Shown here: piece by piece, positions 25,337 through 36,888 of the stretch
Position numbering within the stretch: position 1 is the stretch's first letter
Layout: each line of letters opens with the position of its first letter
From: Ilyonectria destructans
Taxonomy: Eukaryota > Ascomycota > Sordariomycetes > Hypocreales > Nectriaceae
Direction of reading: 5' to 3'
Length of the DNA stretch: 64,000 bases
Assembly (NCBI GenBank): GCA_020740775.1
Contig: JAHEWK010000009.1
Span: 310,001 to 374,000 of the forward strand
Notes under the pieces: model-generated
What the model was told of the DNA's origin: nothing
The model's input: the letters and a program-made list of their open reading frames with translations, nothing else
The model's database searches: none
Translations under genes and position numbers: made by a program

Positions 25337-28075
25337 CTAAAGGCCGGCCCACATGAATGTCTCCTGGAGCCGAAAAGTCTTTTGCAGTACTTCATCGTTG
25401 GGGTCGGCGCTAGTGGCGATGATGATGGCGTAGTCTCCGGCTTCTGCTCTCCATTTCGAGTACTCCTGCGACCAGAAAGAAAGTGCATATTTATCAAGGG
25501 AGACAGTGCATGTCCGCTTTTCCCCCTTTGCAATACGAACTTTCTGGAATGCTTTCAGTTCCTTACGCGGTCTTTGCACAGAGCATTCTATGTCGGACAC
25601 GTAGACTTGGACGACTTCCGAGCCATCGTAGCTGCCGGTATTGGCGATGTCGACGCAGATTTCCATTGCATGGTTTTCTTGCGCAATGAAAGTGCCAGGC
25701 ACTCTCAGGTTTGAGTACTCAAACTTCGTATAAGATAGGCCGTATCCAAAGTAGAAGAGAGGAGGGCGATCAATCTTTTCGTAGTATCGGTACCCGACGA
25801 AGACGCCTTCGCCGTACACAATTTGCCGGTCAACTTTGCCGAAATTGAGGAAGGCTGGTGTGTCTTCGAGACGCTTGGGAAACGTCACCGATAGACGGCC
25901 AGATGGGTTGACGTCCCCAAATAGAATATCTGTAATCCCATGTCCCGTTTCCTGGCCACCCAGCCAGGCGTGAAGAACGGTGTTAGCATGGTCAATCCAC
26001 GGCATCTGAACAGGCATCCCAGCCTGGATAATAACAACCTGCAGGCTTTAGTAAAGTCGCACTTCGCGGCCGCATCATTGTCAGAGAGCTTACAGCATTT
26101 GGATTAACTCGACAGACCAGCTCGATCATTTTGTTCTCTTGCCCCGGAAGAAGTAGGTCTTTCCGGTCGGAAGCCTCATACTCATAGTCTGAGTTGAGGC
26201 CAGTCAGAATGATGGGTATGTCGACTTCTCGGGCCAATTTCACCGCGTCGGTTATGGCTTGATCCTCATCGCGTAGGGCCTGTCCGCCGAGTCGAACACC
26301 ACCTGGGGATGGCGGCCCACTAGGAGTAATAAGGACGTTTGTCATGACTATGACTAGATCGTAATGTTGCCCCTCTTCAATGTCCAACTCGGCAAACCTT
26401 TCCATGGAAAGTTTATTGAAGCACGGCGTGTCGTCCGTTTTCTCCGGGTGGCTTTTCCAGAGCTCAATTATCTCTTCGTTGTTGATAGTTAGCCGTGCCT
26501 TGCCGCACACACTAAGTGCAAATCGATAGCGACAAGTTTTCTCGGGAATAAACGTTGACGTTATGCGAATGAAGTGGGCGGCGGGCACATTCTCAAAAGC
26601 CATTTGGCTAAAATACATCGAAGTGTTTCTTGTAGTGGTTGAATGCAGGGATGGGGCTCCCTGGATGGTCGAGGGGTCATCACGAAACCATTCAAGGAGA
26701 AGTCCGGGTTCTTGTGAATGAGGAAGGTAGAGCCCCGATTGTATCAATGGCGTCCACCTTCGAGCTATTCGTAGTTAGCAATGCCATCCCTTTGCGTTTC
26801 TGAGGAGGGTGGTCACGAACTATAGCACCCCTGCTCGTAACGAATGTTTTCGTCGCCTAGCATCTCGGTGAACGCGTCTAAGGGGGTGTTAATGTAGAAC
26901 GGGACTACCTCAGAACTTCCTCCACCGCAATTGCCAGGGTTCCAGAAATGCTCGCCGATTAGTCCGTATTTGACGCTTGCTTTTCTTTCCAGTGGGAGCA
27001 CGTTTCTCTGGTTTTTGAGCAAGACGATGGAATCGGCGGTGACCTTGCGCAGTAGTGCTCGACTTTCCGCCGTGTTGCCATCCTCACCTTTGTCGCGACT
27101 TTCCCAAGCCCTTGTCCTGCGTATGAGTTTCAACAAATTCTTGACGGCCGTGTCTACAGTCTGGACTGATACTTTGCGGCATTCCACTGCCGCCAGAAGC
27201 TGCTTCCCCCTCCAGATACTGGGGCCAGGCATTTCCAAGTCGAGGCCCGCATTGATGGCCTCTGAAGTGCTATAAGTTCCCCACCAGTCGCTCATGACTA
27301 GGCCGTCAAATTTCCATTCGTGTCTCAGAACCTGCTGAATGAGAAATGGGTCCTCGCTGACGTGAAGGCCATTGATCATTTGGTAAGCGGTCATGATCGC
27401 CCATGGCTTCGACTTCGTCATTGCGACTTGAAAGGGCATGAGGTGTATCTCTCGCAGTGTGCGATGGGTCATGTGGACGTCATCTTCGGTTGCTTTTGTG
27501 GATTGGTCGTGCGCCATGTAATGCTTGATGCAGGCCCCGACATTGCGATCCTGGATGCCATTGACATAGTGTGCGGCCAAGGTACCACTGAGAATTGGGT
27601 CTTCTGCAAATGCCTCGAATCCTCTCCCGATTAGAGGTGAACGTTGAATGCAAACGGTTGGGGCCAGAGCTACATGCACGCGTTTGCGTATGCCCTCATC
27701 GCCCAGTAGTTGCCCGATCCGATAGAGTAGGTCCACGTCAAATGTTGCGCCCATCGCAGTGGCTGATGGAAACTGGTACCCGGGTGGCTTCGGTATCTTA
27801 GCTGTTTGGTGTCCATACGTCAAGGAAGACTACTCACGGGGTTGAAAAAGCGGCCGCCACCCCCACGCAACCCATGGGGACCATCGGAAGTCTGTTTGCA
27901 TGTTTCATAAATACCGGGTTACTAATGAGCGTCAGTTGGAGGATCTTACTTGAAGGCTGGGAATGTTGAGCCTCTCCAATGAAGCGGTACTACAAGCACC
28001 AGCACCAGAGAGAAGGCTAACTTTCTCGGCGAGCGTAAGCTGGGCAATGATGCTATCAAGATCTTGGAACGTCAT
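25337..28075 (-). CDS. GH3 beta-glucosidase with PA14 domain, intracellular
   Basis: Model: complement of join(25337..26038, 26094..26764, 26821..27796, 27838..27891, 27950..28075), five exons, 842 residues, frame kept throughout; the 27797-27837 intron is only 41 nt and is the least certain junction. GH3 N-domain: LTLAEKVSLLSGAG, TSDGPHGLRG, CIKHYMAHDQ, and nucleophile Asp230 in VMSDWWGTY. A PA14 carbohydrate-binding insert follows (LLLEWFRDDP through ITSTFIPEKTCRYRFAL), then the (alpha/beta)6 sandwich with GLNSDYEYEASDRKDL and PGQENKMIELV, and a fibronectin-III-like end (GSYDGSEVVQVYVSD). No signal peptide, so cytosolic, like BglI-type enzymes that cleave imported glucosides or deglycosylate plant metabolites. 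Its own promoter has CGG words (28377-28393). Confidence 0.9.
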
Positions 28076-28145
28076 TTTAAGCGGTGATTTTTTGGTTGAT
28101 GTGGATGGGGTGTTTGGGAACTTGATTCTAATCAAACATGACGGC

Positions 28146-28152
28146 TTTTATA
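28146..28152 (-). promoter_or_regulatory. TATA box of the GH3 gene
   Basis: TATAAAA on the minus strand, about 70 bp upstream of the start codon at 28075. Confidence 0.5.
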
Positions 28153-29526
28153 CTATAGCTGTGTTTAATCAGATTTTCTTAGCCACAACCCGTCTACGGG
28201 TCACCGAATTGCAAAGCTTTTAACGCGCCATGGCTGTATGCGTTGGGAAAATGATCAATTGGTTGGCAATCCACCTGTGGAACCGATTGCATGATTCGTG
28301 TTTAACCGGCCCATACACATTCTTGACAGGTAGAAATGCCTTTATGATCCTTGCAATACCGGATCCGTTGGACAGCGGAAAACTCGGCGGAATTGGAAGG
28401 CCTGCAGTAAATTGCATCACCGGACTGATTGCAGGATTTACCGCCGCCCGCAGTGCTCGACTAATTAGAAATAAGTTAGCGCTCTTACGGCTATTACTCA
28501 GGCTCAGCCACTACACGAGAATTATGCACGCTGTGCATAAATGCTGAGACGTATTAATGATGGGTCTGACTTGGTCTTCACAACCGTGCCCCACCCACAT
28601 CGACATCGATATGCAGCCCCCAAATGACGCATCACCGTTTTCCTAATATTAAAGCACATGTTCAGAAAAAAGACCATGATATAAGAGTAAGAGGTAGGTG
28701 GATTCTCACATGAATAATGACTAGCGGACGGGTGGACACGAGTCGAGTGCCTCCACGCCGCCACCGAGCTGAACGACCTTGTCTAGCCCCTTCATGTGCA
28801 TCGCCCATCTTTCGCGATTGCGGACACGCATCTGCTCCGGTCAGTATAAGACCGGATTGCCAAGCACATGGATATGGTCTTCTTTCATCAAAAACCGCTA
28901 AGCAAATGATGGTGCCAATGATGGAGTTCGGGCGAAGCTCAGGCTAATATAGCCTGGCTCAGGCTCTAATTAATGACAGTGTGATGGGCTGGAAATACAC
29001 ACTAGACCAAACTAACCACCCCCCACCGCAGCTAGGCTAGCTATAGGGTAGGTCTCCGGGAACTTGGGGAATCTGGGCATTGGCAGCATCATTACATTTT
29101 AGCTAAGTAATTGACAATCCGAGTGCTTGCTAAATGCACTTATACTGCCTTTAACAGGAAGTTCTGCACTACTTTAGGACTATTGGCCTGATCTAATGGA
29201 ACCTCAAATGAGAAGGATTTGGGTGTAGCTGCCTAAGGACAAGTGTCAGACATTAATATTATTATTAAAGAGGACCATCATCAAGCAGTATCCTGAGTTA
29301 TAATTAGTCTGCAGCTTAATTCACGGTCTTTTTAGCTTATTATGACAATATCTTTTAGGAACCTATTTAATTAGACAGTACCGTATGTAGTAGCCATCGG
29401 CGCTATCTAATTCATATAATCATCTTATCCCCAGTCTTGGCCCCTTTTACAGTTGCAGATGCATGCCTTTATAGCCTGTAAATATTACTATTTATAGTAT
29501 CTATTATTAGCAGATATTGTCAATAA
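28153..29526. other. Intergenic, no gene seen; AT-rich toward the right end
   Basis: The part next to GH3 is its promoter region. From about 29250 the sequence becomes AT-rich. No frame with a recognisable motif was found on either strand. Confidence 0.45.
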
Positions 29527-30712
29527 TTACTCTAGAATGAATTTAATCCCAACTAACAAATTCTCAATAAAAGTTCTTGTAGCCTTCAAGTTTGGAAACA
29601 TCCAAAAGACATGCGGAAGACCCTCATACATGTCAAGCTTTACCTTGACTCCTTTGGCCCGAAGTTCATGCTCCATAGCCACATTGTCATCCCGCAAAGG
29701 ATCCGCGCCACAGGCCACAAGGTAGACGGGCGGGAATTCGGCGAGATGCGATGAAAGCAAAGGAAACATCCACTCATCTTTGGCGAGTTTGTCGAGACTG
29801 GTCAGCACTGCAACAAAGGTCAGCATTTACTTTGCACTCCGAAGCCGTATCCGCGCATACCGTTAATCATTCTCGTTGTGTCCCTGTCGATGATTGGCGT
29901 ATCTACAGCGTTTTCTTCCATAGATTTCATGAGGTGCTGAACTTGCTCTGGGACGTAGTCCTCACAAACTGTGCCCCCAGCCATATTGATGGCTCCTCTG
30001 AGCTGTCCATTGCGCCCAAGCTCAATCAGCTTGTGGGCCGTGGCAAGAGAGAGTGTACCCCCGCAAGAGCTTCCCAGCATGAACACCTTGCTCTGGTCTC
30101 CTCCAAGCTTCGCGGCGTTCTCAAACGACTTGAAAAGGGCCGTTAGAATGATGAAAGAAGCTAGGTAAGGTGCAAGAGCAAGCATTTACTTACCCATGAG
30201 AATCCATCAAAGGCATCCTGGAAAACAACCTTGATGTCGACTTTTGTGGAAAGACGGTATTCGACCGAGACGATTATGCACGGATACATCGACGCTATCG
30301 ATCGACACAATCCATCTTCCATATCAATCGAGCCGTCAGAGAATCCGCCCCCATGACAGAAAACCCCCACAGGCAATATACCTTCCGACTCCTTTGGTTT
30401 GTAAATACGAACTGTCACGTTATTGTTGATTCTCTCATTCGCTAAACCACATATAAGCAGGAGAAGGGTTCACAGATTCGGTGTGTACTTGCCGACCTCG
30501 AGCCCGTCATCTCGGTGAGGTGGTAAATGAGCTTTGATGTACTGTCCAATCGCCTTCCCACCCGCTTGATAATTCTCCATGCTCCCACCGAGGATGAGTC
30601 GGCCACCAAGTTCTTTTTCAACCTATGCATGGTGAGTATTGGCCAAGGGGTTCTTGAATGTCTAGATTGGAGTGCTAACCTCAAGCCATTCAGGCGCTAG
30701 GTAAGGTGCCAT
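29527..30712 (-). CDS. HSL-family alpha/beta hydrolase (esterase) with a GC-AG intron
   Basis: Model: complement of join(29527..29777, 29831..30128, 30194..30441, 30493..30622, 30680..30712), five exons, 319 residues. The hormone-sensitive-lipase family is shown by the oxyanion motif CHGGGF, the nucleophile elbow GSSCGG (GxSxG; the usual form is GDSAGG), CGADPLRDD with the catalytic Asp, and GLPHVFW with the catalytic His. Intron 30442-30492 works in frame only with a GC donor (GCAAGT). No signal peptide. Such enzymes hydrolyse carboxylic esters. A Baeyer-Villiger monooxygenase in the same cluster would supply ester or lactone substrates. It is divergent from the MDR reductase, and CGGAAGTTCCG lies 170 bp upstream. 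Confidence 0.87.
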
Positions 30713-30881
30713 TCTGAAATATTGCAGTGCTCAATACTACTTGAGTTCAATAGGCGGAGGAGAGAAAGTCACTTGATACGTAGTACTAAGCAAAAACATA
30801 CCCTTTTATTTACTACTAGTGATATACAATACCTTTTCTGTTTTCTACACAAGGGTGTAAAGGCCCTTTGTGATTGGTGGT

Positions 30882-31079
30882 CGGAAGTTCCGACTCAATT
30901 CTCGCACTTCCGCGAGTGGAAATTCCGCGTGGAATCTCACGGTAGATGGAGGAATAGATTTTATTGAGCGCACACGCGTCGACAGAGTACAATCCTGTAC
31001 TGGTGCCCCGAAGGTTGGCTCTTCCGGGATTGTACCAACATTGCTTCATCCCAAAGAGGAGAGTGTCGTGGAAGTTCCG
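30882..31079. promoter_or_regulatory. CGG-N5-CCG inverted repeat and variants, esterase/MDR divergent promoter
   Basis: CGGAAGTTCCG is exact at 30882-30892, 170 bp before the esterase ATG. TGGAAATTCCG (30917-30927) and TGGAAGTTCCG (31069-31079, 183 bp before the MDR ATG) each retain the right half. Inverted CGG triplets are the classical target of dimeric Zn2Cys6 factors such as the one encoded at 32437-34724. The exact 11-mer recurs at 36217. Confidence 0.65.
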
Positions 31080-31261
31080 AACTTGCGCGAAAAGGGGCTT
31101 GAAGCACCCACTCGATGGCGTATTTAGCCAAACGAGTCCGTAACACTCCTCCCTCTTGATATACCCTATCCAACACTCTGCTCCTCGCCATTATCAATTT
31201 TAAGCCTCAACGCTGCCACCGAAATCACCAGAAAGCTCACCCACACTAAAAAAAAGCAACC

Positions 31262-32311
31262 ATGAACAAGTGTATATTCGTCGACGCCTCAAGCGAACTG
31301 TCTATCCGAGATATACCGGAGGAATACCATCCTCAAGGGGGTCAAGCCCTCGTCAAAGTCCAATACTCCGGAATCAATCCTGCCGACTTGAATCATGCAA
31401 AGCATCTGGGCATGAATAACAACGTGTGTGGTTACGAGATATGCGGTACAGTGGTAGAAGCAGGACCGAGTAGTCGCTACGCAGTAGGAGACATGATCTT
31501 TGGCTCCAATTATCCGGGACGATCAAAACCATCATATCATGGGGGCCACCAAGACTTCGCCATTCTGGAGTCAGACCTAATGTCTATGAAGCTACCTGCC
31601 CAAGTCCCTCACGCAGATGGCGCCGCTCTCACGGTCATGGTCCGGACAGCCGGCGATGCTTTATTGAACATGTTTGGGATCCCATTTCCTGCCATACAAG
31701 TCCTTGGGCCGCCTGCAACGGGCGGACTTCTCATTTGGGGTGGAGCAAGTACTGTGGGTACCGCGGCGATTCAACTTGCGAAGGCGATGGGACTCAACCC
31801 GATATTCACAACTGCATCATCTGCCAATCACGAAGCGCTCCTGAAGCTCGGTGTGACACAGTGCTTTGATTATCGAGACCCAAATGTCGTGGAGATTATT
31901 CGGGCTGCAGCTGAAAAGAAAGGGAAACCCATCATGTACATCTTGGACACCGTATGCAAAGAAGGAAGTCCTGGGACCGTTGAACAGTGCGAATCGATTG
32001 CCACAGCACAACATGTCACGTTCGCTGGTTGCTTGCCCCAAGTTGACAAACCCCAGTGGAAGATGGTGTTCGCTTCAAGAGGAATCGATGCTGTTGTTCC
32101 GTTCCCAATTCCCGGAGGAGGCAAAGCCAATATGGAATGGGAGTCACGGCTGGAGAGAGCGGTTGTTTGGGCTGCGACAAATTATGGGAAGCAATTCCGA
32201 ATTCCCAACGTCAAGATTGTAAAAGGAGCAGAGAGCGGGATCCAAGCCATCAAGGATGTGAATGAAGGGAAGGTCAACTTTGCAAAGGTTGTCATCGAAC
32301 ATCCTCTTTGA
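31262..32311 (+). CDS. Zinc-free MDR oxidoreductase (enoyl-reductase/quinone-oxidoreductase-like)
   Basis: Single exon, 349 residues. GroES-like N-domain with GINPADLNHAKH and GYEICGTVVEAG; the zinc ligands of alcohol dehydrogenases are missing (GYE in place of GHE, and no four-Cys structural lobe). The Rossmann domain has IWGGASTVGTAAIQLAKAMG for NADPH. The C-terminal part with PIPGGGKANMEWE and FAKVVIEHPL is like the family that includes fungal trans-acting enoyl reductases (LovC-like) and stand-alone reductases. No polyketide synthase is in the window, so a catabolic or detoxifying reduction of an enone is more likely here. Head-to-head with the esterase; convergent with the next regulator (125 bp between stops). 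Confidence 0.85.
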   Translation: MNKCIFVDASSELSIRDIPEEYHPQGGQALVKVQYSGINPADLNHAKHLGMNNNVCGYEICGTVVEAGPSSRYAVGDMIFGSNYPGRSKPSYHGGHQDFAILESDLMSMKLPAQVPHADGAALTVMVRTAGDALLNMFGIPFPAIQVLGPPATGGLLIWGGASTVGTAAIQLAKAMGLNPIFTTASSANHEALLKLGVTQCFDYRDPNVVEIIRAAAEKKGKPIMYILDTVCKEGSPGTVEQCESIATAQHVTFAGCLPQVDKPQWKMVFASRGIDAVVPFPIPGGGKANMEWESRLERAVVWAATNYGKQFRIPNVKIVKGAESGIQAIKDVNEGKVNFAKVVIEHPL

Positions 32312-32436
32312 AAGTCGTCGGTTGCAAATTCCCGTTGGGTCTGGAGAATTATGTTCTGGAAGCGATGTCAGCAGCACTTAAACACAGGTCACATATTTTC
32401 ATCCTTCATATATGCGTGATGAGCGATTTTCATAAT

Positions 32437-34724
32437 TTAGAAGTAGCTATTGTTCGACGGCCACGTTCCGTTCATGTCAAATAGACTGTGCAGACTCTCG
32501 TCGAAAGTTCGAAAATCATCTAGTCGCAAAGTCAGCATTAGATCACCCCAGCTATATGATGCTGAACATAATGCACTCACGTGACACAGGAGATTGAAGA
32601 TCAGCTAATAACTGCCCCAGATCGAGATTGCCCAAATTTTGTAATGCTGGTGTGCCCTCATCTTTGGGCATGTTGATGTGCTCCCCTATCTCGACAAGTT
32701 GCTCAAATGTAAAGCACAACTTTTGAGGGCTGAAATGTCTACATTTTGAGGCCCTAAGTATTTCAATCGCCTCATGGAAAGCCTCTCTGCTTTCTGGTCC
32801 ATAGATCTTTGGGTCTTGAGACACAACGAGCAGGATCGTCGCCAGTGATGAGATGATAAAGTATTCGTAGGAGCTACGAAGGCAGTTCAAAGGGACGGAC
32901 TGGCCGATAACCCTGGAACAAAGAGATATAGATTCTTTCGCGCACCTGATAGCTACTACGGCAGCTCCTCTTTTTTCTCGATCATCTGGGTACGAGCGAA
33001 GGAGAGGTTTTCGTAGCAGCATTCGAGCATGGTTGATCCGTACAGCAAGGAAAGTCTCGAAATTGTCCATGAGCACGCCGTCCTGTAGGGGGTTCCAAGG
33101 GTTGCTAGGTGGAGAAGTAGACTGGGCGATTGCGGTGAGGTCTTGAAACTTGTCACGGAGACATTGAATCTTGTAATCGAGGTACTCCTTGTGCTGGCGA
33201 TTTTCTGCGTCATTCCGAGTTAACGTCTTCAGCAAGGCAAATATCTCGGAATTTAGACGAGCATATTCCATGGTAATGATCAGGAACGGCGCCGAAGTTC
33301 CCTGACAAAGCGTTAGATCTCCTAAAACCAGCAAAAGACGGGGTTTGGGCAACTTACAATATCGAAACACCTCTCGTCAATGTCTCCATCCTTCATGGTA
33401 TGAGGGAGACTTGTTGCGAAAGAAAAAGTATGATCCAATACATACACCGAGCAGAATAATTCTTGGAGAGAAGCAGAACGATGGGCCTCGGCACAATTCT
33501 GAGTCTCGTCGGGTGATTGGTGGAGACTAAGCTCATAGCATGCCCTTGATGCTAGGCCTATAAGCCGCCATGCCTTGACTTGTTCGAACTTGTGGAAGAA
33601 ATATAGACTCTGAAAATTCAGGACGGTCAGTTGAGAAGATAATCAGTTTCGGTGACATCGTACCATCAAAGTAGCCATGACGATGTCGTCAATGTCTGGG
33701 CCTCTACCCATAAGAAGTTTCTCCACCGTCCAATCAATGTAGCGTTGGAGGTGAAGTGCTAGAGGGCTCGTGTCATCGCCCTCTACGAGGAGGGTTAGAC
33801 CTAAAAGCGCCTTGAGAATATCAATCCTGGTTAGGCTGACGGGGGGAGGTTGTGACGTCTCATTGATCTTCTTCTCGGTCGAAGATCCGAAAAGTGCGTC
33901 CAAGAGCCATCCGGCTGCGGACAGGTCAACGCAAGGGTAAATCGGATGTATGGTTCTCGAGAAAGTGGAAAATATTTGCCTCGCCCTGTCGTATCCGAGA
34001 TGCAGGACTGGTTCCGCGTAGTGATGGAAATCGGATGCGAGGGGCCGCTCTATTGCTAAACGCGCTGCCGTATTTGACCCTTCTTGGACGTTTTGCTCTG
34101 CCGGCTCCACTACGCCATTGGCTTCGAGACAGGATTTGGCCAGATTGAAGGTATGAGCAAAACTTGACCGGCGAACTGGAAAAGGGATGCCGTTATTGGT
34201 GTGAGCCCCGGGGCTTTGGAAGGAGGCGTTCAGGCTACCGTTGGTCTGACTAGAAGACGGAGAAGGCCGGGTTGGGTCACACAGCAGAAGGTTGCTCCAA
34301 TCTATGGATGCTCGACGTGCCACTTCGTTGCCGGACGTTGGAGGGCGTTCGGGTTCCTCTCTGTAGGAAATGGACATGAGAACAAGAGCGTTTCTCGATG
34401 GTTTCTGGGAATCTTACAAACACATTTCCGTGGCCATTGGATTCATGTTGGGTATGTTGCCGCGGCGCGGATAGGAGCACCGCACGCCGCGCTTTTCGCA
34501 GCATTCGCACGGCCATTGGCCATTGCATTTGACCTTTCTGGACTTGCAGGATGTGCTACACTCACTAAGTCAGTCTGCTTATATGTAAGGAGGGCAGAGG
34601 AGACGGAATACCATGCGATGAGGGTGTATTGGTCGCGCTTTCGACGGACAGCTCGGGACGAGCCTCGGTGGGTGTTGGTGACATCTCTGCTGAAGGATTG
34701 TCGATTTTGGGTCTGCGAGGACAT
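32437..34724 (-). CDS. Zn2Cys6/fungal_trans transcription factor, probable regulator of the monooxygenase cluster
   Basis: Model: complement of join(32437..32519, 32581..33301, 33358..33609, 33664..34360, 34418..34555, 34612..34724), six exons, 667 residues. The zinc cluster spans the first intron: ACTSCKSRKVKCNGQWPC then ECCEKRGVRCSYPRRG, giving C-X2-C-X6-C-X6-C-X2-C-X6-C. A basic RRKRDQ stretch precedes it. The middle homology domain is seen at IHPIYPCVDL, KALLGLTLLVEGD, VKAWRLIGLASRACYEL and CSVYVLDHTFSFATSLP. The C-terminus is short and acidic (DDFRTFDESLHSLFD), reached through a last small exon. It sits in the middle of the cluster, between the reductase and the glutathione transferase, as pathway regulators often do. 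CGG-N5-CCG sites in both neighbouring divergent promoters suit a dimer of this class. Confidence 0.87.
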
Positions 34725-35106
34725 CGAAATGTCTGTTGAGCCTGACACTGGCAAGGTTGGTTGAGCGAGCGGAGTTGCGGAAACATGGAATATGGGAATA
34801 TGAAATATGGCCTAGAAGCACCAAGTTTGAGCCACCGCTATTTAACAGCTTCAGGATCACGTGCAGTCCCCCCGCACGAGCCGGCAGTCTCCCCGCGAAT
34901 TTCTTTTTTGGAGCGCCGACCCCAGACGGCGGCGTATCGAAGCCGAGATTGCCGCTGATGTGCTTCTCCGAGCCGTCTTGGATGGGATTCGGGATGAGAA
35001 TGAGACTCGACATTAGCGTCAAGCCCAGACTTGCAGCGTAGGTGATATATTGACTAGTTATCTAGGTAACTAACTAGGGTGTAGATGTTTGAGTGGCATA
35101 AACCTC
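34725..35106. promoter_or_regulatory. Promoter region of the cluster regulator
   Basis: CGGAG and CGGAAAC words occur close to the gene start (about 34768-34783), without a clear inverted partner. The right part is the 3' flank of the glutathione transferase. No exact CGGAAGTTCCG was seen here. Confidence 0.35.
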
Positions 35107-35986
35107 TCATTCCGCTTCATCCGGCTTCAGCACTTCGAATGCTTCATTCATCAGCTTAGCGGCCTCGATCCATGCCGGCCTCGCGCTCACTCTCTTCCAC
35201 CAGTTCTGCAGATGCGGCGAATCCGCAAAAATTATACCCGCTCCCTTTAAATCAACAAGTTGCGATACCCAAGGCATCGACCAGACATCGACGAGCGTGA
35301 ATTCTGCCCCAGCGAGATGCGTGCGACCGGACAAGACCCCGTCCAACCTCTTTAGGATGTCCTTCAACTCATTCCATAAACCTTGAATTGCCTTTTCGTC
35401 TGCTGGCGGTAAACCTAGTTTCCTATCCATGATTGTTATTTTCTATACCTGAAAAGTCCATGCATCACGGAAGATGGGAGGAACCCATGGCTTACGGCTT
35501 GATGATAATCTCACCGCAGAATTTCCACGCAGCGGGAGAGAAATAGCACACCTCCACCGACGCAGCCTCTTCGAAAGAAGCCATGGCCTCCACATCACTG
35601 ATCTCTGGCATCAAGGAATTCCCTTCTTTGGAATATACGGTGGCAATGTAGCGAGCAATTGCTCGGCTTTCTTTGGACTGTTAGTTTGATTGCGTGTTTC
35701 ACCAGAGAATTAGTATCATACCGTAGATTCGACGCGTTTCTCCCTGGCTATTCACAACGTCTAAAACGGGAATTTTGCCAAATGGGTGCCTTTTTTTGTG
35801 CTCGAGCGACTATGCAAGAGTTACCAAACAGCTCGAAGTGTAGTCATTAGCCAAGATCGAGAATCCACGCACTCGAGTCTCGAACGTGAGAAGGTTCACA
35901 TGTTTGTATTCCCAACTCAGGCCCTTTTCAAGCAATGCATGGGCGGCGCTGACGGAATACGGAGACAAATAGTCGCCATACAGCAT
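35107..35986 (-). CDS. Glutathione S-transferase
   Basis: Model: complement of join(35107..35422, 35496..35670, 35722..35809, 35873..35986), four exons, 230 residues from the ATG at 35986; an in-frame ATG at 36052 would add 22 residues. The thioredoxin-like domain begins MLYGDYLSPYSVSAAHALLE, continues with RHPFGKIPVLD and the glutathione-binding YESRAIARYIA, the Glu-Ser pair being the gamma-glutamyl anchor. The helical domain follows with AASVEVCYFSP, then GLPPADEKAIQGLWNELK, and FTLVDVWSMPWV. Several AG choices exist at each junction; those chosen are the only ones I found that keep frame and restore these motifs. Soluble, probably cytosolic; would conjugate or isomerise electrophiles made in the pathway. 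Divergent from the monooxygenase. Confidence 0.82.
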
Positions 35987-36216
35987 CAAGTGGCTCGTCC
36001 TACATGGAGCTCCTTGGTGAAAAGCGGCAATTTGGGAAACCTCGTGGTACATTGTGATGACGTCAAGTCCTGGATTTATCGATTCTCAATCGTAATAACA
36101 CCCAAAGTTCTGAAGACGTAGCTATATGAATCCGACACGTAGACTGTTCAATAGTCCATGCCCATCCAGGCTCGTGCTACTCCAAAGAGCCGAAGAAGCG
36201 AGCTGGGAGTGGGGCT

Positions 36217-36605
36217 CGGAAGTTCCGAGACCAGTCTGAACTCAGCTAGCATTAAATCACGGGGCTTCCGGGAGTGCTCCATTGGGCATGGATGCATCTT
36301 GATGCATTGAAGAAGTCGGTTATTGTGATAGTTCTTACATCAAAGGCTGCTTTGTTTTGTTTTGCGCTGCCATTTCACGCGAAGACATGAACTTCGGAAA
36401 GGCCGAGGAGTTCATTCCGAGTGGCCTGGAGCGGGTCATTTAGCTTTTACATATCGGAGCATGGGACTAGAATTATTCTCAATCAGGACAAGAGCTATGA
36501 GAGAAGTCAAAAGAGTGACTGGATGTGTGTTGACTAGCGTCTGGATGTATCGTTCCGTGCCACCGAAACGCGTTCAGACAGCTGTGCCAGCCTCGGAAAC
36601 TTCCG
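36217..36605. promoter_or_regulatory. CGG-N5-CCG inverted repeats in the GST/monooxygenase divergent promoter
   Basis: CGGAAGTTCCG at 36217-36227 is identical to the site at 30882 and lies 231 bp before the GST ATG at 35986 (165 bp before the alternative ATG). CGGAAAGGCCG (also CGG-N5-CCG) is at 36395-36405 and CGGAAACTTCCG (CGG-N6-CCG) at 36594-36605, 284 bp before the monooxygenase ATG. Three dyads in one promoter support a functional role. Confidence 0.65.
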
Positions 36606-36888
36606 AATTTTCTGTTGATTGCTGATCGCAGGCGATAAAATAGCATCAGTAAGTTTGGTCTAACCTTTTCTGTGTCGGCGAAATGCTAATCGATCAGTTT
36701 GCGCCTCATTTCCAAATGCCCGCATTGACGATTAAAAACATTAGAAGTCCCTCACTCACATATTTATGTATATGCCTTCCAGAACAACTCAATTTAAATG
36801 AGATAGTCCTGGTCATCATTTTATCTCTCTAAACAAGGAAACCGAAAACCCTTGATCAACCACTCTCTCTTAAGACATCTTTGCAGTC

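Noticed and set aside
29808..29830. A 23-nt intron in the esterase gene
   Set aside because: Too short; using the downstream acceptor at 29778 gives a 53-nt intron in frame with the motif order expected for the family.
34201..34764. Plus-strand frame of 187 codons over the start of the cluster regulator
   Set aside because: The minus strand carries a spliced zinc cluster and middle homology domain here; the plus frame has no recognisable content.
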